Of a DNA stretch of 64,000 nucleotides, positions 26,259 through 35,905 are shown one piece after another (within the stretch, counting starts at the first letter, position 1; every line of letters begins with the position of its first letter). This DNA is from Flavobacteriales bacterium (GTDB lineage: Bacteria; Bacteroidota; Bacteroidia; NS11-12g; UBA9320): NCBI GenBank assembly GCA_020635355.1, contig JACJZW010000011.1:47057-111056 (forward strand). The letters run 5' to 3'. A program made the translations under genes and the position numbers. A model generated the notes under the pieces. That model was not told where the DNA came from and searched no databases. It was given only the letters and a program-made list of their open reading frames with translations.

Positions 26259-28388
26259 ATGCTGCAAGCCGTTGTTAAGAAAGGCAAGGTGATGGCCGAA
26301 CAAATCCCCTCACCTTCAGTGTCGAAGGGCTCGGTTTTAATTAAAGTAGTTAACAGTTGCATCAGTGCCGGGACGGAAATGTCCAACGTTTCAGAAACCG
26401 GCAAAAGCCTCATCAAACGCGCGTTGGAACAACCTGCGGAGGTGATGACTGCCCTCAATTTCGCCCGTGAGAATGGCATTATGAAAACCATTGCCCGGGT
26501 AAAAGGAAAAATCGAAGGAGGCAAACCAACCGGCTATTCCATCTCAGGAGTGGTAATTGCTGTTGGTGAAGGTGTAACCGAATTTGATGCCGGCGATCAT
26601 GTAGCCGCAGCAGGTGCCGGAATTGCCAATCACGCAGAATTTGTTGACGTACCCGTAAATCTGGTGATGCGCATGCCCCAGAACATGGACTTCAAAACGG
26701 CGTCAACCGTTACCCTGGGCGGCATTGCCATGCAGGGTGTACGCCGGGCAGACCTTCGTCTTGGCGAGATTGCCGTGGTTCAAGGTGCCGGAATTCTTGG
26801 GTTATTGGCGCAGCAGATGTTGCAGAACTCCGGTGTGCGTGTGGTAGTGATTGATATGGACCAGCATCGACTGGAAATAGCCCGCCAATTGGGGGCTGAA
26901 ATGACGCTCCATGCCACAGAAGACGTGGTAAAAAGTGTTCAGGCCTTAAGCGATGGACACGGTGCAGATGCCGTGCTGTTTACGGCTGCAACCTCCAGCA
27001 GCGATCCGCTATCCCAATCGTTTCAGATGTGCAAACGCAAAGGTCGGGTAGTGCTGGTTGGCGTATCGGGCATGGAAATCAAGCGGGGCGACATGTATCG
27101 CAAGGAGCTCGATTTCCTGATTTCAACGTCATACGGTCCGGGTCGGTACGATGTGAACTATGAAGACAAAGGCATGGACTATCCTTATGCCTATGTCCGA
27201 TGGACGGAGAATCGCAATATGACCGAATACCTTCGTCAGGTTCATGCCGGTATGATTGATCTGGAGCCGTTAATTGATGCAGTATACCCCATTGAGGAAG
27301 TTGAAGCGGCTTTTGACGCCCTATCGGCCCCCGGCCAAAAACCAATTATATCCATTCTGGACTACGGCGAATTGCCTGCCCTCTTTGAATTGCCCACCGA
27401 TAAACGGGTAGATCTTACCACCGCCAACAAGGTAGCGAATGGCGTGATCCAGGTTGCCATGGTTGGTGCCGGAAACTTTGCAACCGGAATGCACCTGCCC
27501 AACATGCAGAAGCTGTCCGGAAAGTATGCCTTGCGCGCCGTGGTAAATCGAACTGGTCAAAAAGGAAAGGCGGTTGCCACACAGTATCAGGCGAACTACG
27601 CCACCACAGATTTGCAGGAAGTCTTGAACGATTCCGAGGTGGATTTGGTGATGATTACCACCCGCCATGAAAATCACGGAGAACTGGTTCTTCAAAGCTT
27701 GCAGGCCGGCAAACACACGTTTGTTGAAAAGCCTTTGTGCACCACCCCGGAAGAATTAACGGCCATTGAACAGTTCTATGCCGGGGACGGCACTAAACCC
27801 ATGCTGATGGTTGGATTTAACCGACGCTTCAGTAAATACGCCAACGAAATCCGAAAACATACTGCCACACGTGTGGGACCGTTGATGATGAATTACCGGA
27901 TGAATGCCGGGTACATTCCCATGGATGTTTGGGTACACGAGCACGGCGGACGAATTGTTGGTGAAGCCTGTCACATCATTGACACGATGACCTCACTCAC
28001 CGGTGCCAAAATCACCTCCATCAGCACCGAGCATCTGAGCCCTTCCACCGAGAAGTTCAGTGCCAAGGATAATCGGAGCATCGTGCTGAAATACGATGAT
28101 GGTTCCGTTGCCCACATTCAGTACTTCGCCGTTGGCAGCAAACAATTTCCGAAAGAATACCTGGAGGTTCATTTCGATGAGAAAACCATCGTGATGGAAG
28201 ACTATAAATCGCTGAAAGGCTATGGCGTGAACGTGAAAGACGTTTCCTCATCCATTAGCCAAAAAGGTCAGCTCGAAGAACTGGAAGCTCTGCACACCGC
28301 CTTGACCGACACGGGACGTTGGCCGATCGAATTGTGGGACATGGTTCAAACCACACGCGCTACCTTTGCCATTGAGGACATGATCTGA
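26259..28388 (+). CDS. Two-domain zinc-type dehydrogenase / Gfo-Idh-MocA oxidoreductase
   Basis: The 709-residue protein fuses two oxidoreductases. Residues about 1-370 are a medium-chain dehydrogenase/reductase (GYSISGVVIAVGEGVTEF, GDHVAA, Rossmann motif VVQGAGILGLLAQQM). Residues about 390-709 are a Gfo/Idh/MocA domain (VAMVGAGNFATGMHLPNM, catalytic-type EKPLCTTPEE). Such bi-domain proteins are found in surface-polysaccharide loci, where they are thought to oxidise and rearrange a nucleotide sugar; the product here is unknown. It heads a run of polysaccharide genes and is divergent from adk with a 139-bp gap. The methyltransferase follows 5 nt later. Confidence 0.85.
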   Translation: MLQAVVKKGKVMAEQIPSPSVSKGSVLIKVVNSCISAGTEMSNVSETGKSLIKRALEQPAEVMTALNFARENGIMKTIARVKGKIEGGKPTGYSISGVVIAVGEGVTEFDAGDHVAAAGAGIANHAEFVDVPVNLVMRMPQNMDFKTASTVTLGGIAMQGVRRADLRLGEIAVVQGAGILGLLAQQMLQNSGVRVVVIDMDQHRLEIARQLGAEMTLHATEDVVKSVQALSDGHGADAVLFTAATSSSDPLSQSFQMCKRKGRVVLVGVSGMEIKRGDMYRKELDFLISTSYGPGRYDVNYEDKGMDYPYAYVRWTENRNMTEYLRQVHAGMIDLEPLIDAVYPIEEVEAAFDALSAPGQKPIISILDYGELPALFELPTDKRVDLTTANKVANGVIQVAMVGAGNFATGMHLPNMQKLSGKYALRAVVNRTGQKGKAVATQYQANYATTDLQEVLNDSEVDLVMITTRHENHGELVLQSLQAGKHTFVEKPLCTTPEELTAIEQFYAGDGTKPMLMVGFNRRFSKYANEIRKHTATRVGPLMMNYRMNAGYIPMDVWVHEHGGRIVGEACHIIDTMTSLTGAKITSISTEHLSPSTEKFSAKDNRSIVLKYDDGSVAHIQYFAVGSKQFPKEYLEVHFDEKTIVMEDYKSLKGYGVNVKDVSSSISQKGQLEELEALHTALTDTGRWPIELWDMVQTTRATFAIEDMI

Positions 28389-28393
28389 TACCG

Positions 28394-29206
28394 TTGGAGG
28401 AATCACAGAACATACAGCAGCTTAAGCAACAAACGCAAGACCAGTGGAATACCACAGCCTGCGGTCAGGTTGGCGATATTGAATGGTCATTGGACTACTT
28501 CCTGAGCGTTGAAAAAAATCGGTATGAGAACTATGGCGATTGGATGCGCGGCTTTTATCGCTACGATGATCACCAAGGAGTTAAACTTCTGGAAATTGGA
28601 TTTGGCCAGGGAACCGACCTTATTCAATATGCCCTCGGCGGTGCGGATGTAACCGGGGTTGATCTCACCGAGAACCACTATAAACTGGCAACGGAAAATT
28701 TCAAACTCCGTAACCTGAAAGCCGAACTCCATCATCGGGATGCGGCGGTATTGCCCTTCCCCGACAACTCCTTCGACAAGGTGGTCAGTTTTGGGGTACT
28801 TCATCATACACCGGATATTCAGGTGTGCGTGGATGAGATCTATCGCGTGTTGAAACCGGGAGGTAAACTGGTGTTGAGTCTTTACCACCGCAACAGCTTG
28901 TACTACTGGACCACTCTCTTATTGAAGGAGGGAATTTTCAAAGGGAAATTGTTTACGCTAGGGTTTGATGGTCTGAAAGCAATCATTGAAACGGGCGCGG
29001 ATGGCAAAAAACTCAAGCCGTATGTGAAGCTGTACACCCATCAGAGCATGAAAAAGCTGGTTCATCAGTTTCCATCCGTTCAAATCGATATCCGCCACCT
29101 TTATCGCAAGAACATCTGGATCTTCGGAAAAATCCTCCCGGATTCGGCTATTAAATGGCTTGAACGCCGTTTCGGCTGGTACATCATTGCAACCTGCACC
29201 AAATGA
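28394..29206 (+). CDS. SAM-dependent class I methyltransferase
   Basis: 270 residues. The SAM-binding motif I is LLEIGFGQGTDLIQYA (about 59-74), motif II VTGVDLTENH, and the post-motif region FPDNSFDKVVSFGVLHHTPD is typical of Methyltransf_11. The start is a TTG at 28394, 5 nt after the previous stop. It overlaps the flippase gene by 4 nt. By context it could methylate a sugar or a lipid-linked intermediate of the polysaccharide; the target is not readable. Confidence 0.82.
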   Translation: MEESQNIQQLKQQTQDQWNTTACGQVGDIEWSLDYFLSVEKNRYENYGDWMRGFYRYDDHQGVKLLEIGFGQGTDLIQYALGGADVTGVDLTENHYKLATENFKLRNLKAELHHRDAAVLPFPDNSFDKVVSFGVLHHTPDIQVCVDEIYRVLKPGGKLVLSLYHRNSLYYWTTLLLKEGIFKGKLFTLGFDGLKAIIETGADGKKLKPYVKLYTHQSMKKLVHQFPSVQIDIRHLYRKNIWIFGKILPDSAIKWLERRFGWYIIATCTK

Positions 29207-30468
29207 CATCGTGGTTTGATCGGAAAAATATTAAGCTGCCTTTTGTGCTGGATGTTTCCCATTCCCTGTTCACCAAAGGCATCACCACCGCTTTCGGATT
29301 AGCTGCCAGCATCATCGTAACCCGGACCCTGGGTCCCGATATGTACGGTGTGTATTCCTTGGTAATTATCTGGATTGGCATCATCCTGCAACTTGGTCTG
29401 GTAGGAATGCACAGCAGCAACTCGTATTACGTTGCCCTGGAACGATCCAAGTTGGGTGTTTTACTCGGCAACTCCACGGTTTTCATGTTGTTGGTGACCG
29501 CAATTGTTGCGCTCTTTTTGATTGCCGCCCGATTTGTAATTCATATTCCATTGGGTCTTCCGGAGGATCGGTTTATCTGGATCATCATTTTAGGCACGTT
29601 GCTTAGTCTGGCGAATCTGGTCTTGCAGAATCTGTGCATTGCCATAAAGAAGGTTCAGGTAAACAACTATGTACTCATCACGGCCAAGACCCTGGGGTTT
29701 GGATTGCTGATGTACTTCTACCTAACTAAAAATCTGACGGTTAATGCTGCGCTGATTGTTTTTTTAACGGAGATTTTCCTCACCATCAGCTACCTCTTCC
29801 CGTATCTCATGAAATCGGAAAGTGGGTCCATGACGCTCAGTCGAAATCAATTCAATGAATCCATCAAATACGGATTCAGGGCTTACCTGGTGTCCATCTT
29901 CGGTTTTCTGGTGATTCGATCGGACGTTTTCCTTGTCAAGTATTTTCTGGACTTTGAACAGGTTGGGTTTTACTCGGTTGCCGTCAAGTTCTCGGATCAG
30001 GTACAGATTCTTTCCGCCACTATTGCGGGTATTTTGATGCCAAGGCTCACGATGATCAGCGACATCAATATGAAGAAGTATCGCACCAAACAGGTGGTGA
30101 AGGTCGTGGCCATCATCCTCCTGTTTTGCATTGCCCCTTTTCTGTTATTCGGTCGTGAGATTATCCTCCTTCTCTTTGGAGACGAGTTTTTACCCAGCGT
30201 TCTTACCCTACGTATTTTGCTGGTTGCCGTTAGCTTCCTCAGCATACAAACCTTGCTGGCTCAATTTCTGGCATCTGAGGGTTTGCCGGTTCAGCTCATC
30301 TACATCTGGGGTGTTGCCTTTGCTGTCAACCTTGGATTAAACCTCGTCCTAATACCTAAAATCGGCATTGAGGGCGCGGCCATCTCTTCCTTGATTTCCT
30401 ATGCACTGGTGCTGATCACGGTCTTTTTCTATTTGCGCAAAACGTACATCGGGAAATCATCGGCGTAA
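29203..30468 (+). CDS. Wzx-type polysaccharide flippase (MOP superfamily)
   Basis: This 421-residue protein has about twelve membrane segments and the early MOP/Wzx text KGITTAFGLAASIIVTRTLG followed by DMYGVYSLVI. Family members move undecaprenyl-linked repeat units across the cytoplasmic membrane. It overlaps the methyltransferase gene by 4 nt. No Wzy polymerase is recognisable in the locus. Confidence 0.85.
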   Translation: MTSWFDRKNIKLPFVLDVSHSLFTKGITTAFGLAASIIVTRTLGPDMYGVYSLVIIWIGIILQLGLVGMHSSNSYYVALERSKLGVLLGNSTVFMLLVTAIVALFLIAARFVIHIPLGLPEDRFIWIIILGTLLSLANLVLQNLCIAIKKVQVNNYVLITAKTLGFGLLMYFYLTKNLTVNAALIVFLTEIFLTISYLFPYLMKSESGSMTLSRNQFNESIKYGFRAYLVSIFGFLVIRSDVFLVKYFLDFEQVGFYSVAVKFSDQVQILSATIAGILMPRLTMISDINMKKYRTKQVVKVVAIILLFCIAPFLLFGREIILLLFGDEFLPSVLTLRILLVAVSFLSIQTLLAQFLASEGLPVQLIYIWGVAFAVNLGLNLVLIPKIGIEGAAISSLISYALVLITVFFYLRKTYIGKSSA

Positions 30469-30519
30469 GCCTGCTCTACCAAAAAACCGAACGGTTCGTT
30501 CTACCTCCAAAACGTGCGT

Positions 30520-30527
30520 TAACTTTG
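30520..30527 (+). promoter_or_regulatory. asnB-like gene promoter -7 box (TAACTTTG)
   Basis: TAACTTTG matches TAnnTTTG, 19 nt before the ATG at 30547, so the second half of the polysaccharide locus may have its own promoter. Confidence 0.55.
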
Positions 30528-30546
30528 CCGCAACAACCACATCACC

Positions 30547-32418
30547 ATGTGCGGAATAAGCGGACTCATTAATTTCAACGGACTAGACCCCGATTACAGA
30601 ATGAAACTGGCGTTGATGACGTCGGCATTGAAACATCGCGGTCCGGATTATCAGGATGAGTTCATGGATGAATCCGTGGGTCTGGGACACCGTAGACTTT
30701 CCATCATTGATCTTTCCTTCACGGCTAATCAGCCCATGTTCACGAAAGAAAAGGATGTGGTAATTGTGTTCAACGGTGAAGTCTATAACCACGCCGAAAT
30801 CCGAAAGGAACTGGAGGGGAATTATCCTTTTCAAACCAATCACTCCGACACGGAGGTAATTCTTTACGCATACAAGGAATGGGGCATTTCGGAAGCCGTG
30901 AAACGCTTCACGGGTATGTTTGCCTTCGCCCTGTATGACATCCCCAGGAAGACGGTATTTCTGGTTCGGGATCGCATCGGTCAGAAGCCCATCAACTTTG
31001 CCTTTAACGGCGAGACGATGGTATTTGCCAGTGAGGTTCATGCCATGCACAAAGCCAACTTGATTCCGCTGGATATTTCCACTGATTCCATTTATCATTA
31101 CCTCACCTTTCTAACGGCCCCTCCCGGCGAATCCATGTATGGAAACGTTCAACGGGTGAAGGCCGGACACATTATGGAGATTACTCCGAATGGTCGGAAA
31201 GAATACCCGTACTGGAACATCACAGACTACCTGAATACCCACATTCAGGACGACGAAGCCACGGCCATCGAGCGAACCGAGGCGCTGCTGGAACAATCCA
31301 TGCGGTACCGTAATATTGCCGATGTCCCGGTTTCATTGGCTATGAGCGGGGGATTGGATAGTTCACTCAACCTCTATTATTCCAGTAAAATCAACCCCGA
31401 TCTGCGCGGAATTAACGTATCGTTTAGCAAACAATCCGAATTCAACGAGGACGATGTTGCCAAACGGTATTGCAAGGAAATGGGTGTTCCGCTGTCAATT
31501 GCGCGGATTGATGAGGCCACCCTCATGCACGAAGTACGGAAGTACATGTATGCCCAATCCGACGTGCCAACCGGAGATCCAAATGCCGTGTTGATGTATT
31601 ACATCTCCAGGCGCTCCGAAGATCAGGATCGGAAGGTGATGTTGGTTGGTGAAGGTGGTGACGAAATTGGAGGTTACCCGAAATACCTCAAGCATTTTAG
31701 TCGATACAAGCTTTATTCCAAGGCCCCGATGGCCTTTAAGCTGATGATGCGTCAGCCCATCTACAACCTGCGCAAACTGGATGTTTTCCACGGCAATCAC
31801 ATTGTGAGCCAGGCCCATGTGCACGGGTTTACCGAAGCCGAGAAGCGCAAAATCTGGCAAGGTCACGGTCCAACCAATTCCTACGAGGTTTTGTGGGACA
31901 TTATGAAGGAAGTGGACATCAAAACCAATGATCAGTTCCTACGTCAGATCCTCAATCTGGAGTACAAACTCCGATTACCGGAGATGATTCTGCAGCGCAT
32001 TGATTACCCGACTACAGCGGCCAGTATAGAAGCACGTTCACCCTTTGTAGACCATAAACTCATTGAATATTCAGCCGGATTGCCGTTTGATCTGAAAATG
32101 AAAAACGGTCAAGCCAAATACATCATTCGGAAGATTGCTGAGCAGAAGTTGCCGGATTACATCATGAACCAGAAAAAGGTGGGATTTGGTCAGCTACTCA
32201 CTCCTTTTCTGAACACAACCTTACCGGCGTGGTTCGATACCGATGTGTTGGGTATGAAAGGGCCGGTGCTGGAATATTTAAAACCCACGGTACTGGAAAA
32301 TATGTTGCGTCAACATCGTTTGCACCACAACATTGGTTTTAAGATGTGGGTGATTTTTGCTCTCAACACGTGGTTGGACAAATTGGTGAATGCAGATAAA
32401 TACAAGATTGAGCGCTAA
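30547..32418 (+). CDS. asnB: Asparagine synthase-like glutamine amidotransferase
   Basis: The 623-residue protein starts with the Ntn glutaminase nucleophile Cys2 (MCGISG) and has RGPD and the glutamine-binding FNGEVYNH. The synthase domain carries the PPi-loop SGGLDSS (267-273) and GEGGDEIGGYPKY. The family makes asparagine, but paralogues in polysaccharide loci amidate uronic or other sugar acids. Because it lies between a flippase and glycosyltransferases, modification of a sugar acid is at least as likely as amino-acid synthesis. Confidence 0.85.
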   Translation: MCGISGLINFNGLDPDYRMKLALMTSALKHRGPDYQDEFMDESVGLGHRRLSIIDLSFTANQPMFTKEKDVVIVFNGEVYNHAEIRKELEGNYPFQTNHSDTEVILYAYKEWGISEAVKRFTGMFAFALYDIPRKTVFLVRDRIGQKPINFAFNGETMVFASEVHAMHKANLIPLDISTDSIYHYLTFLTAPPGESMYGNVQRVKAGHIMEITPNGRKEYPYWNITDYLNTHIQDDEATAIERTEALLEQSMRYRNIADVPVSLAMSGGLDSSLNLYYSSKINPDLRGINVSFSKQSEFNEDDVAKRYCKEMGVPLSIARIDEATLMHEVRKYMYAQSDVPTGDPNAVLMYYISRRSEDQDRKVMLVGEGGDEIGGYPKYLKHFSRYKLYSKAPMAFKLMMRQPIYNLRKLDVFHGNHIVSQAHVHGFTEAEKRKIWQGHGPTNSYEVLWDIMKEVDIKTNDQFLRQILNLEYKLRLPEMILQRIDYPTTAASIEARSPFVDHKLIEYSAGLPFDLKMKNGQAKYIIRKIAEQKLPDYIMNQKKVGFGQLLTPFLNTTLPAWFDTDVLGMKGPVLEYLKPTVLENMLRQHRLHHNIGFKMWVIFALNTWLDKLVNADKYKIER

Positions 32419-33604
32419 GTTTCTTTACCTGCGAACGCGATTTGTGTTTGGGCTTAAATCGGGCGGATCCGTTGCCCATACAGCTGGTGTGATCAACAGT
32501 TTGGATGGCACTACTGATCTTGAAATCCTATCAAATGACGATTTGCCGGAAGTGGCTCCAACCTATCGCATCGTGCGTCCTAAAAAACTTCCGCTTCCCA
32601 TTTCCTTTCGCGAGCTTTTGTACAACCTGCGATTGATCCTTTCGGAACGTCCTGCCAATTCTGTTACGATGTACCAGCGGCTTTCCGCCTTTTCATTTTG
32701 TGGAGCCTGGTGGGCCAATTCCAAAAGAACCTTTATTCTGGAACACAACGGCAGCGAGGTGTGGGGATTGAAAAACTGGAACAAATTATACTCCTGGAAA
32801 ACGGTGAATGGGTTTGTACGTAACCTGTTTAAATATGGCTTTGAAATACCGGTTGCCGGATGGGTTGAACGATACAATCTCCGAAAAGCCCACCGTATTG
32901 TGGTGGTGAGTGATGAGTTGGAGCGCCAACTGATTGATCAAGGTATACCAGCCGAGAAGATTATCAATTACCCCAACGGGGTGGATCCGGATAAATTTTC
33001 ACCGGAGGTGGATGGTTCCAACATCCGCAAGAAATATGCTTTTGGTGATTCGATTGTATTTGGCTTCATCGGGAGTTTTGGGCAATGGCATGGAACCGAT
33101 ATTTTGGCTGAAGCGATTGTGGAATTTGTTCGCAAGCATCCTCAATCTAATGCACGTTTTCTCTTGATAGGCGATGGCTTGATGATGCCTACCGTGCGGA
33201 AAACGCTGGGAGATTTGGCCGAAAATGGTCGGGTAATTTTAACCGGCGCTGTCCCCCAACACGAAGCACCTTTGTATTTGGCGGCTTGCGATGTATTGGT
33301 GTCTCCACACAAAACCAATCCGGATGGAACCCGCTTCTTTGGAAGCCCTACCAAACTGTTTGAATACATGGCCCTGGCCAAACCCATCATCGCCAGTAAA
33401 CTGGAACAAATTGATGATTTATTGGATCACCAGCATACGGCTTACATGGTAGAAAGCAGTGATGTGATCGCTCTTTCCGAAGCTCTTCACGAACTGGATG
33501 CTCATCTGGAAGATTATCGTGAAATGGGACAAAATGCGCGGCAAAAGGTGTTGGATCTGTATACCTGGGACAAGCACGTGGAGACCATCCTTCATCGAAT
33601 CTGA
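32390..33604 (+). CDS. GT4 family glycosyltransferase (paralogue 1)
   Basis: 404 residues, GT-B fold. The N-terminal domain begins with LKSGGSVAHTAGVINSL, the C-terminal donor-binding domain has FGFIGSFGQWHG and the E-x7-E region SPTKLFEYMALAKPIIAS. It is closely similar along its length to the gene at 37100-38296. The ATG at 32390 overlaps the asnB gene by 29 nt; a TTG at 32408 would give the same N-terminal length as the paralogue and is an equal candidate. It should act at the cytoplasmic face, adding one sugar of the repeat unit. Confidence 0.85.
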   Translation: MQINTRLSAKFLYLRTRFVFGLKSGGSVAHTAGVINSLDGTTDLEILSNDDLPEVAPTYRIVRPKKLPLPISFRELLYNLRLILSERPANSVTMYQRLSAFSFCGAWWANSKRTFILEHNGSEVWGLKNWNKLYSWKTVNGFVRNLFKYGFEIPVAGWVERYNLRKAHRIVVVSDELERQLIDQGIPAEKIINYPNGVDPDKFSPEVDGSNIRKKYAFGDSIVFGFIGSFGQWHGTDILAEAIVEFVRKHPQSNARFLLIGDGLMMPTVRKTLGDLAENGRVILTGAVPQHEAPLYLAACDVLVSPHKTNPDGTRFFGSPTKLFEYMALAKPIIASKLEQIDDLLDHQHTAYMVESSDVIALSEALHELDAHLEDYREMGQNARQKVLDLYTWDKHVETILHRI

Positions 33605-33637
33605 CAAAAGAAGATTGGCAGGACGGCATCCTTGTCC

Positions 33638-33645
33638 TACCTTTA
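33638..33645 (+). promoter_or_regulatory. Candidate -7 box (TACCTTTA) of the LamG gene
   Basis: TACCTTTA differs from TAnnTTTG at the last base; a TTGG element lies at a 19-nt spacing upstream (33616). The ATG follows 20 nt later. Confidence 0.4.
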
Positions 33646-33665
33646 TTCTTCGTAACAGCTCTATC

Positions 33666-34631
33666 ATGAACCAACTAAGATTCCTTCTCTGTGTACTCTT
33701 GTCCGGATTAACCGGATTAACCTTTGCTCAATCCACCCTCCAGGATTCACTCGTGGCGTGGTATGCGTTTGATGGTAATTTGATCGACAGTTCCGGAAAC
33801 GGACACGACCTTACTCTTCTTACCGGCGCCAATACCAGTTTTGTGGCCGATCATTCAGGCAATGCCGCAAAGGCCATCCGAAATATCGGTTCCAATGGCA
33901 TGAAGTCCGGATACTTTACCGATTCAACCTGGACCGCCGCATCCATTTCGTTGTGGTACAAACATGACGGGTTCAATCAATTACAAGTCCTCCTTCAGGG
34001 CAAGGAAATGGGTTTTGGCGTGGTTTACCGATATCCCACCGCATCGGTGTTGAAAGTGGGTTCGTTTTTCTCCGGTTCATCGGCCACACAATATCAATTT
34101 CCAGGCGACTCAACCGATACTTCGTGGCACCATTTAGTGGTGACCAATAATGGCGATACCACCGAAGCTTATTTAGATGGTTACTACCACGGTATGATGC
34201 TGGAATCACTTTTCACCAGTTCAACCGGTGCCAACTCAGCCGTCTATGTGGGGTGCAGTAATTCCGGATATGCATTCAGGGGTTCGTTAGACGAGGTGCG
34301 TATCTACAATCGGGTACTTTCTGCCTCGGATGTGACCAAGTTGTATAGCGGTGTTTCAGGCATTTCAGAAACTCACGCTGATATGAATCGCCTCCGACTA
34401 GCCATTTATCCGAATCCTGGAACAGGATTGTATGAATATCAGTTGAACGCGGAAACACCCATCAAGGGATCCCTTTCGGTAATCAATACCATTGGTCAGG
34501 TTGTACTTGAAAAGCAGGTCTCATCGCCACAGGGCATCTTTGACCTATCCAGCTTTGCAACCGGGGTGTACACGGTTCGAATGACCAACGGAAATGAGGT
34601 GATTGGCTATCAGAAAGTCATTAAACAGTAG
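33666..34631 (+). CDS. LamG-domain secreted protein, T9SS cargo
   Basis: About 321 residues from the ATG at 33666, which opens a signal peptide ending LTFAQS (about residue 21). A LamG/concanavalin-like lectin domain follows (DSLVAWYAFDGNLIDSSGNG to SLDEVRIYNRVLSASDV, about 25-230). The last about 75 residues are a type A T9SS C-terminal domain (LAIYPNPGTGLYEY ... FATGVYTVRMTNG ... YQKVIKQ). It probably binds glycans at the cell surface. It sits inside the polysaccharide locus between two glycosyltransferase paralogues. Confidence 0.87.
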   Translation: MNQLRFLLCVLLSGLTGLTFAQSTLQDSLVAWYAFDGNLIDSSGNGHDLTLLTGANTSFVADHSGNAAKAIRNIGSNGMKSGYFTDSTWTAASISLWYKHDGFNQLQVLLQGKEMGFGVVYRYPTASVLKVGSFFSGSSATQYQFPGDSTDTSWHHLVVTNNGDTTEAYLDGYYHGMMLESLFTSSTGANSAVYVGCSNSGYAFRGSLDEVRIYNRVLSASDVTKLYSGVSGISETHADMNRLRLAIYPNPGTGLYEYQLNAETPIKGSLSVINTIGQVVLEKQVSSPQGIFDLSSFATGVYTVRMTNGNEVIGYQKVIKQ

Positions 34632-34717
34632 CTTTCGCGCCTTCACCACGTCCAATTGGTTCTGGATCATGGCACTGGGGTAATTTTACGCCAGCAACCG
34701 TCCATTGATAACAAGCC

Positions 34718-35242
34718 ATGTTGGAAACCAATCGACTCCTGTTACGTCCATACGATTACAGCATAATGTCATCCGTATTTGCCAAGCCTGTTGCGGATCA
34801 GTTGGCCTTTTTTGGTGTATCGGATGAGGCCGATCTCGAAAAACCCCGCATGATGTATGAAGGCGGGGTAAATACCTTCAACCGGCAACTTCTCATCTTC
34901 CACATGATCTTAAAAGCCTCCAATGACGTTATCGGTTGGTGTGGATTTCATACGTGGTATGTCACCCATGATCGGGCGGAAGTGGGTTACGTCATTGACG
35001 ATGAAAAGCATTGGGGTAAGGGCTATATGTCCGAGGCGTTGGAAGCGGTGATCGAATATGGTTTTGGAACGATGAAACTCCATCGGATCGAAGCCTTTGT
35101 TGGTCCGTCCAATGCTGCCTCCAAACGACTCCTTCAAAAATTTGGCTTTCAAAAAGAAGGACTACTGAGGGAGCACTACAAAGTGGATGGTGTTCATGGC
35201 GATTCTGAGATTTTTGGGCGGATAAAGGGTGTTGAGATTTGA
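34718..35242 (+). CDS. GNAT-family N-acetyltransferase (RimJ/RimL type)
   Basis: The 174-residue protein matches the Acetyltransf_3 pattern: LETNRLLLRPYDY at the N-terminus, AEVGYVIDDEKHWGKGYMSEAL as the acetyl-CoA-binding region and NAASKRLLQKFGFQKEGLLRE near the end. It transfers acetyl from acetyl-CoA to an amino group of a protein, metabolite or amino sugar. Position beside sugar genes is suggestive only. Confidence 0.85.
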   Translation: MLETNRLLLRPYDYSIMSSVFAKPVADQLAFFGVSDEADLEKPRMMYEGGVNTFNRQLLIFHMILKASNDVIGWCGFHTWYVTHDRAEVGYVIDDEKHWGKGYMSEALEAVIEYGFGTMKLHRIEAFVGPSNAASKRLLQKFGFQKEGLLREHYKVDGVHGDSEIFGRIKGVEI

Positions 35243-35267
35243 GATCAGAGTGTTGAGATTTGAGTGT

Positions 35268-35720
35268 TGTCGATTGATTTCACCAAACGATTGAGATCAA
35301 TCAGTTGAGATGATGTAGAGACGATCAGCCCCTCACGTAGATGACGGAGAACAAATGCGGGATTCGGAATTCGGGATACTTACCAATCTTATAAATGCTT
35401 TACGAGCTCTTTGCGTGCCTTGTGTCTTTGCGGTTAGATTAAAAGCAATTTGAGAACGGAGGACAGGTTCGGGATACGAGATTCGAAATCTGAGCTTCCG
35501 ATTGAACGCCAATTTATTTTATCGAACGATGGAGGTCATTTGATCAAAATGTATTAGGGACGTATCAGCCCCTTCCCCACTGAAAGATAAGAGATTAAGG
35601 TAAGAAGGAAAGCGTGTTTTCTCCGAACGTGCTATTAATACCCAACGTCGATTGATATTATCAAACGATGGAGTTGGTTTGGTCAATATTTGTTAAGAAC
35701 GTATCAATCCTTTTCAAAGC
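35268..35720 (-). repeat. 139-bp repeat array B (three units), interrupted by R2
   Basis: Three units in reverse orientation. The anchor word CGTATCA(G/A) starts at 35561 and 35700, again exactly 139 bp apart. The first unit (anchor near 35322) is 239 bp away because about 100 bp including an R2 copy (35355-35440) lies between. Units contain the reverse complement of GGGACGTATCAGCCCC and of CGTTCGGTAAAATCAATCGG as in arrays A and C. No coding frame. Confidence 0.78.
35355..35440 (+). repeat. Dispersed intergenic repeat R2, copy 3
   Basis: Text GCGGGATTCGGAATTCGGG, TACTTACCAATCTTATAAAT, TGCTTTACGAGCTCTTTGCG and TGCCTTGTGTCTTTGCGGTTAGA. It lies within array B. The following stretch 35721-35905 shows only a small hairpin (CCATCA/TGATGG near 35824-35841) and no gene. 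Confidence 0.75.
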
Positions 35721-35905
35721 ACGTAATACGGATGTAGGATTCGGGTTGCGGGATTCGCTATGAATTAGGGAGTATTAAGTTTGGGCGATTTTTCTGAATC
35801 AACGGGTCAGTTCTTTCCATTTAGCCATCACTCGTATGATGGATAACTGCGACCCACTCTTATGGATTTCTGACTAGCCTTATCCCGTCAGGTTAAAGGT
35901 TCAAT

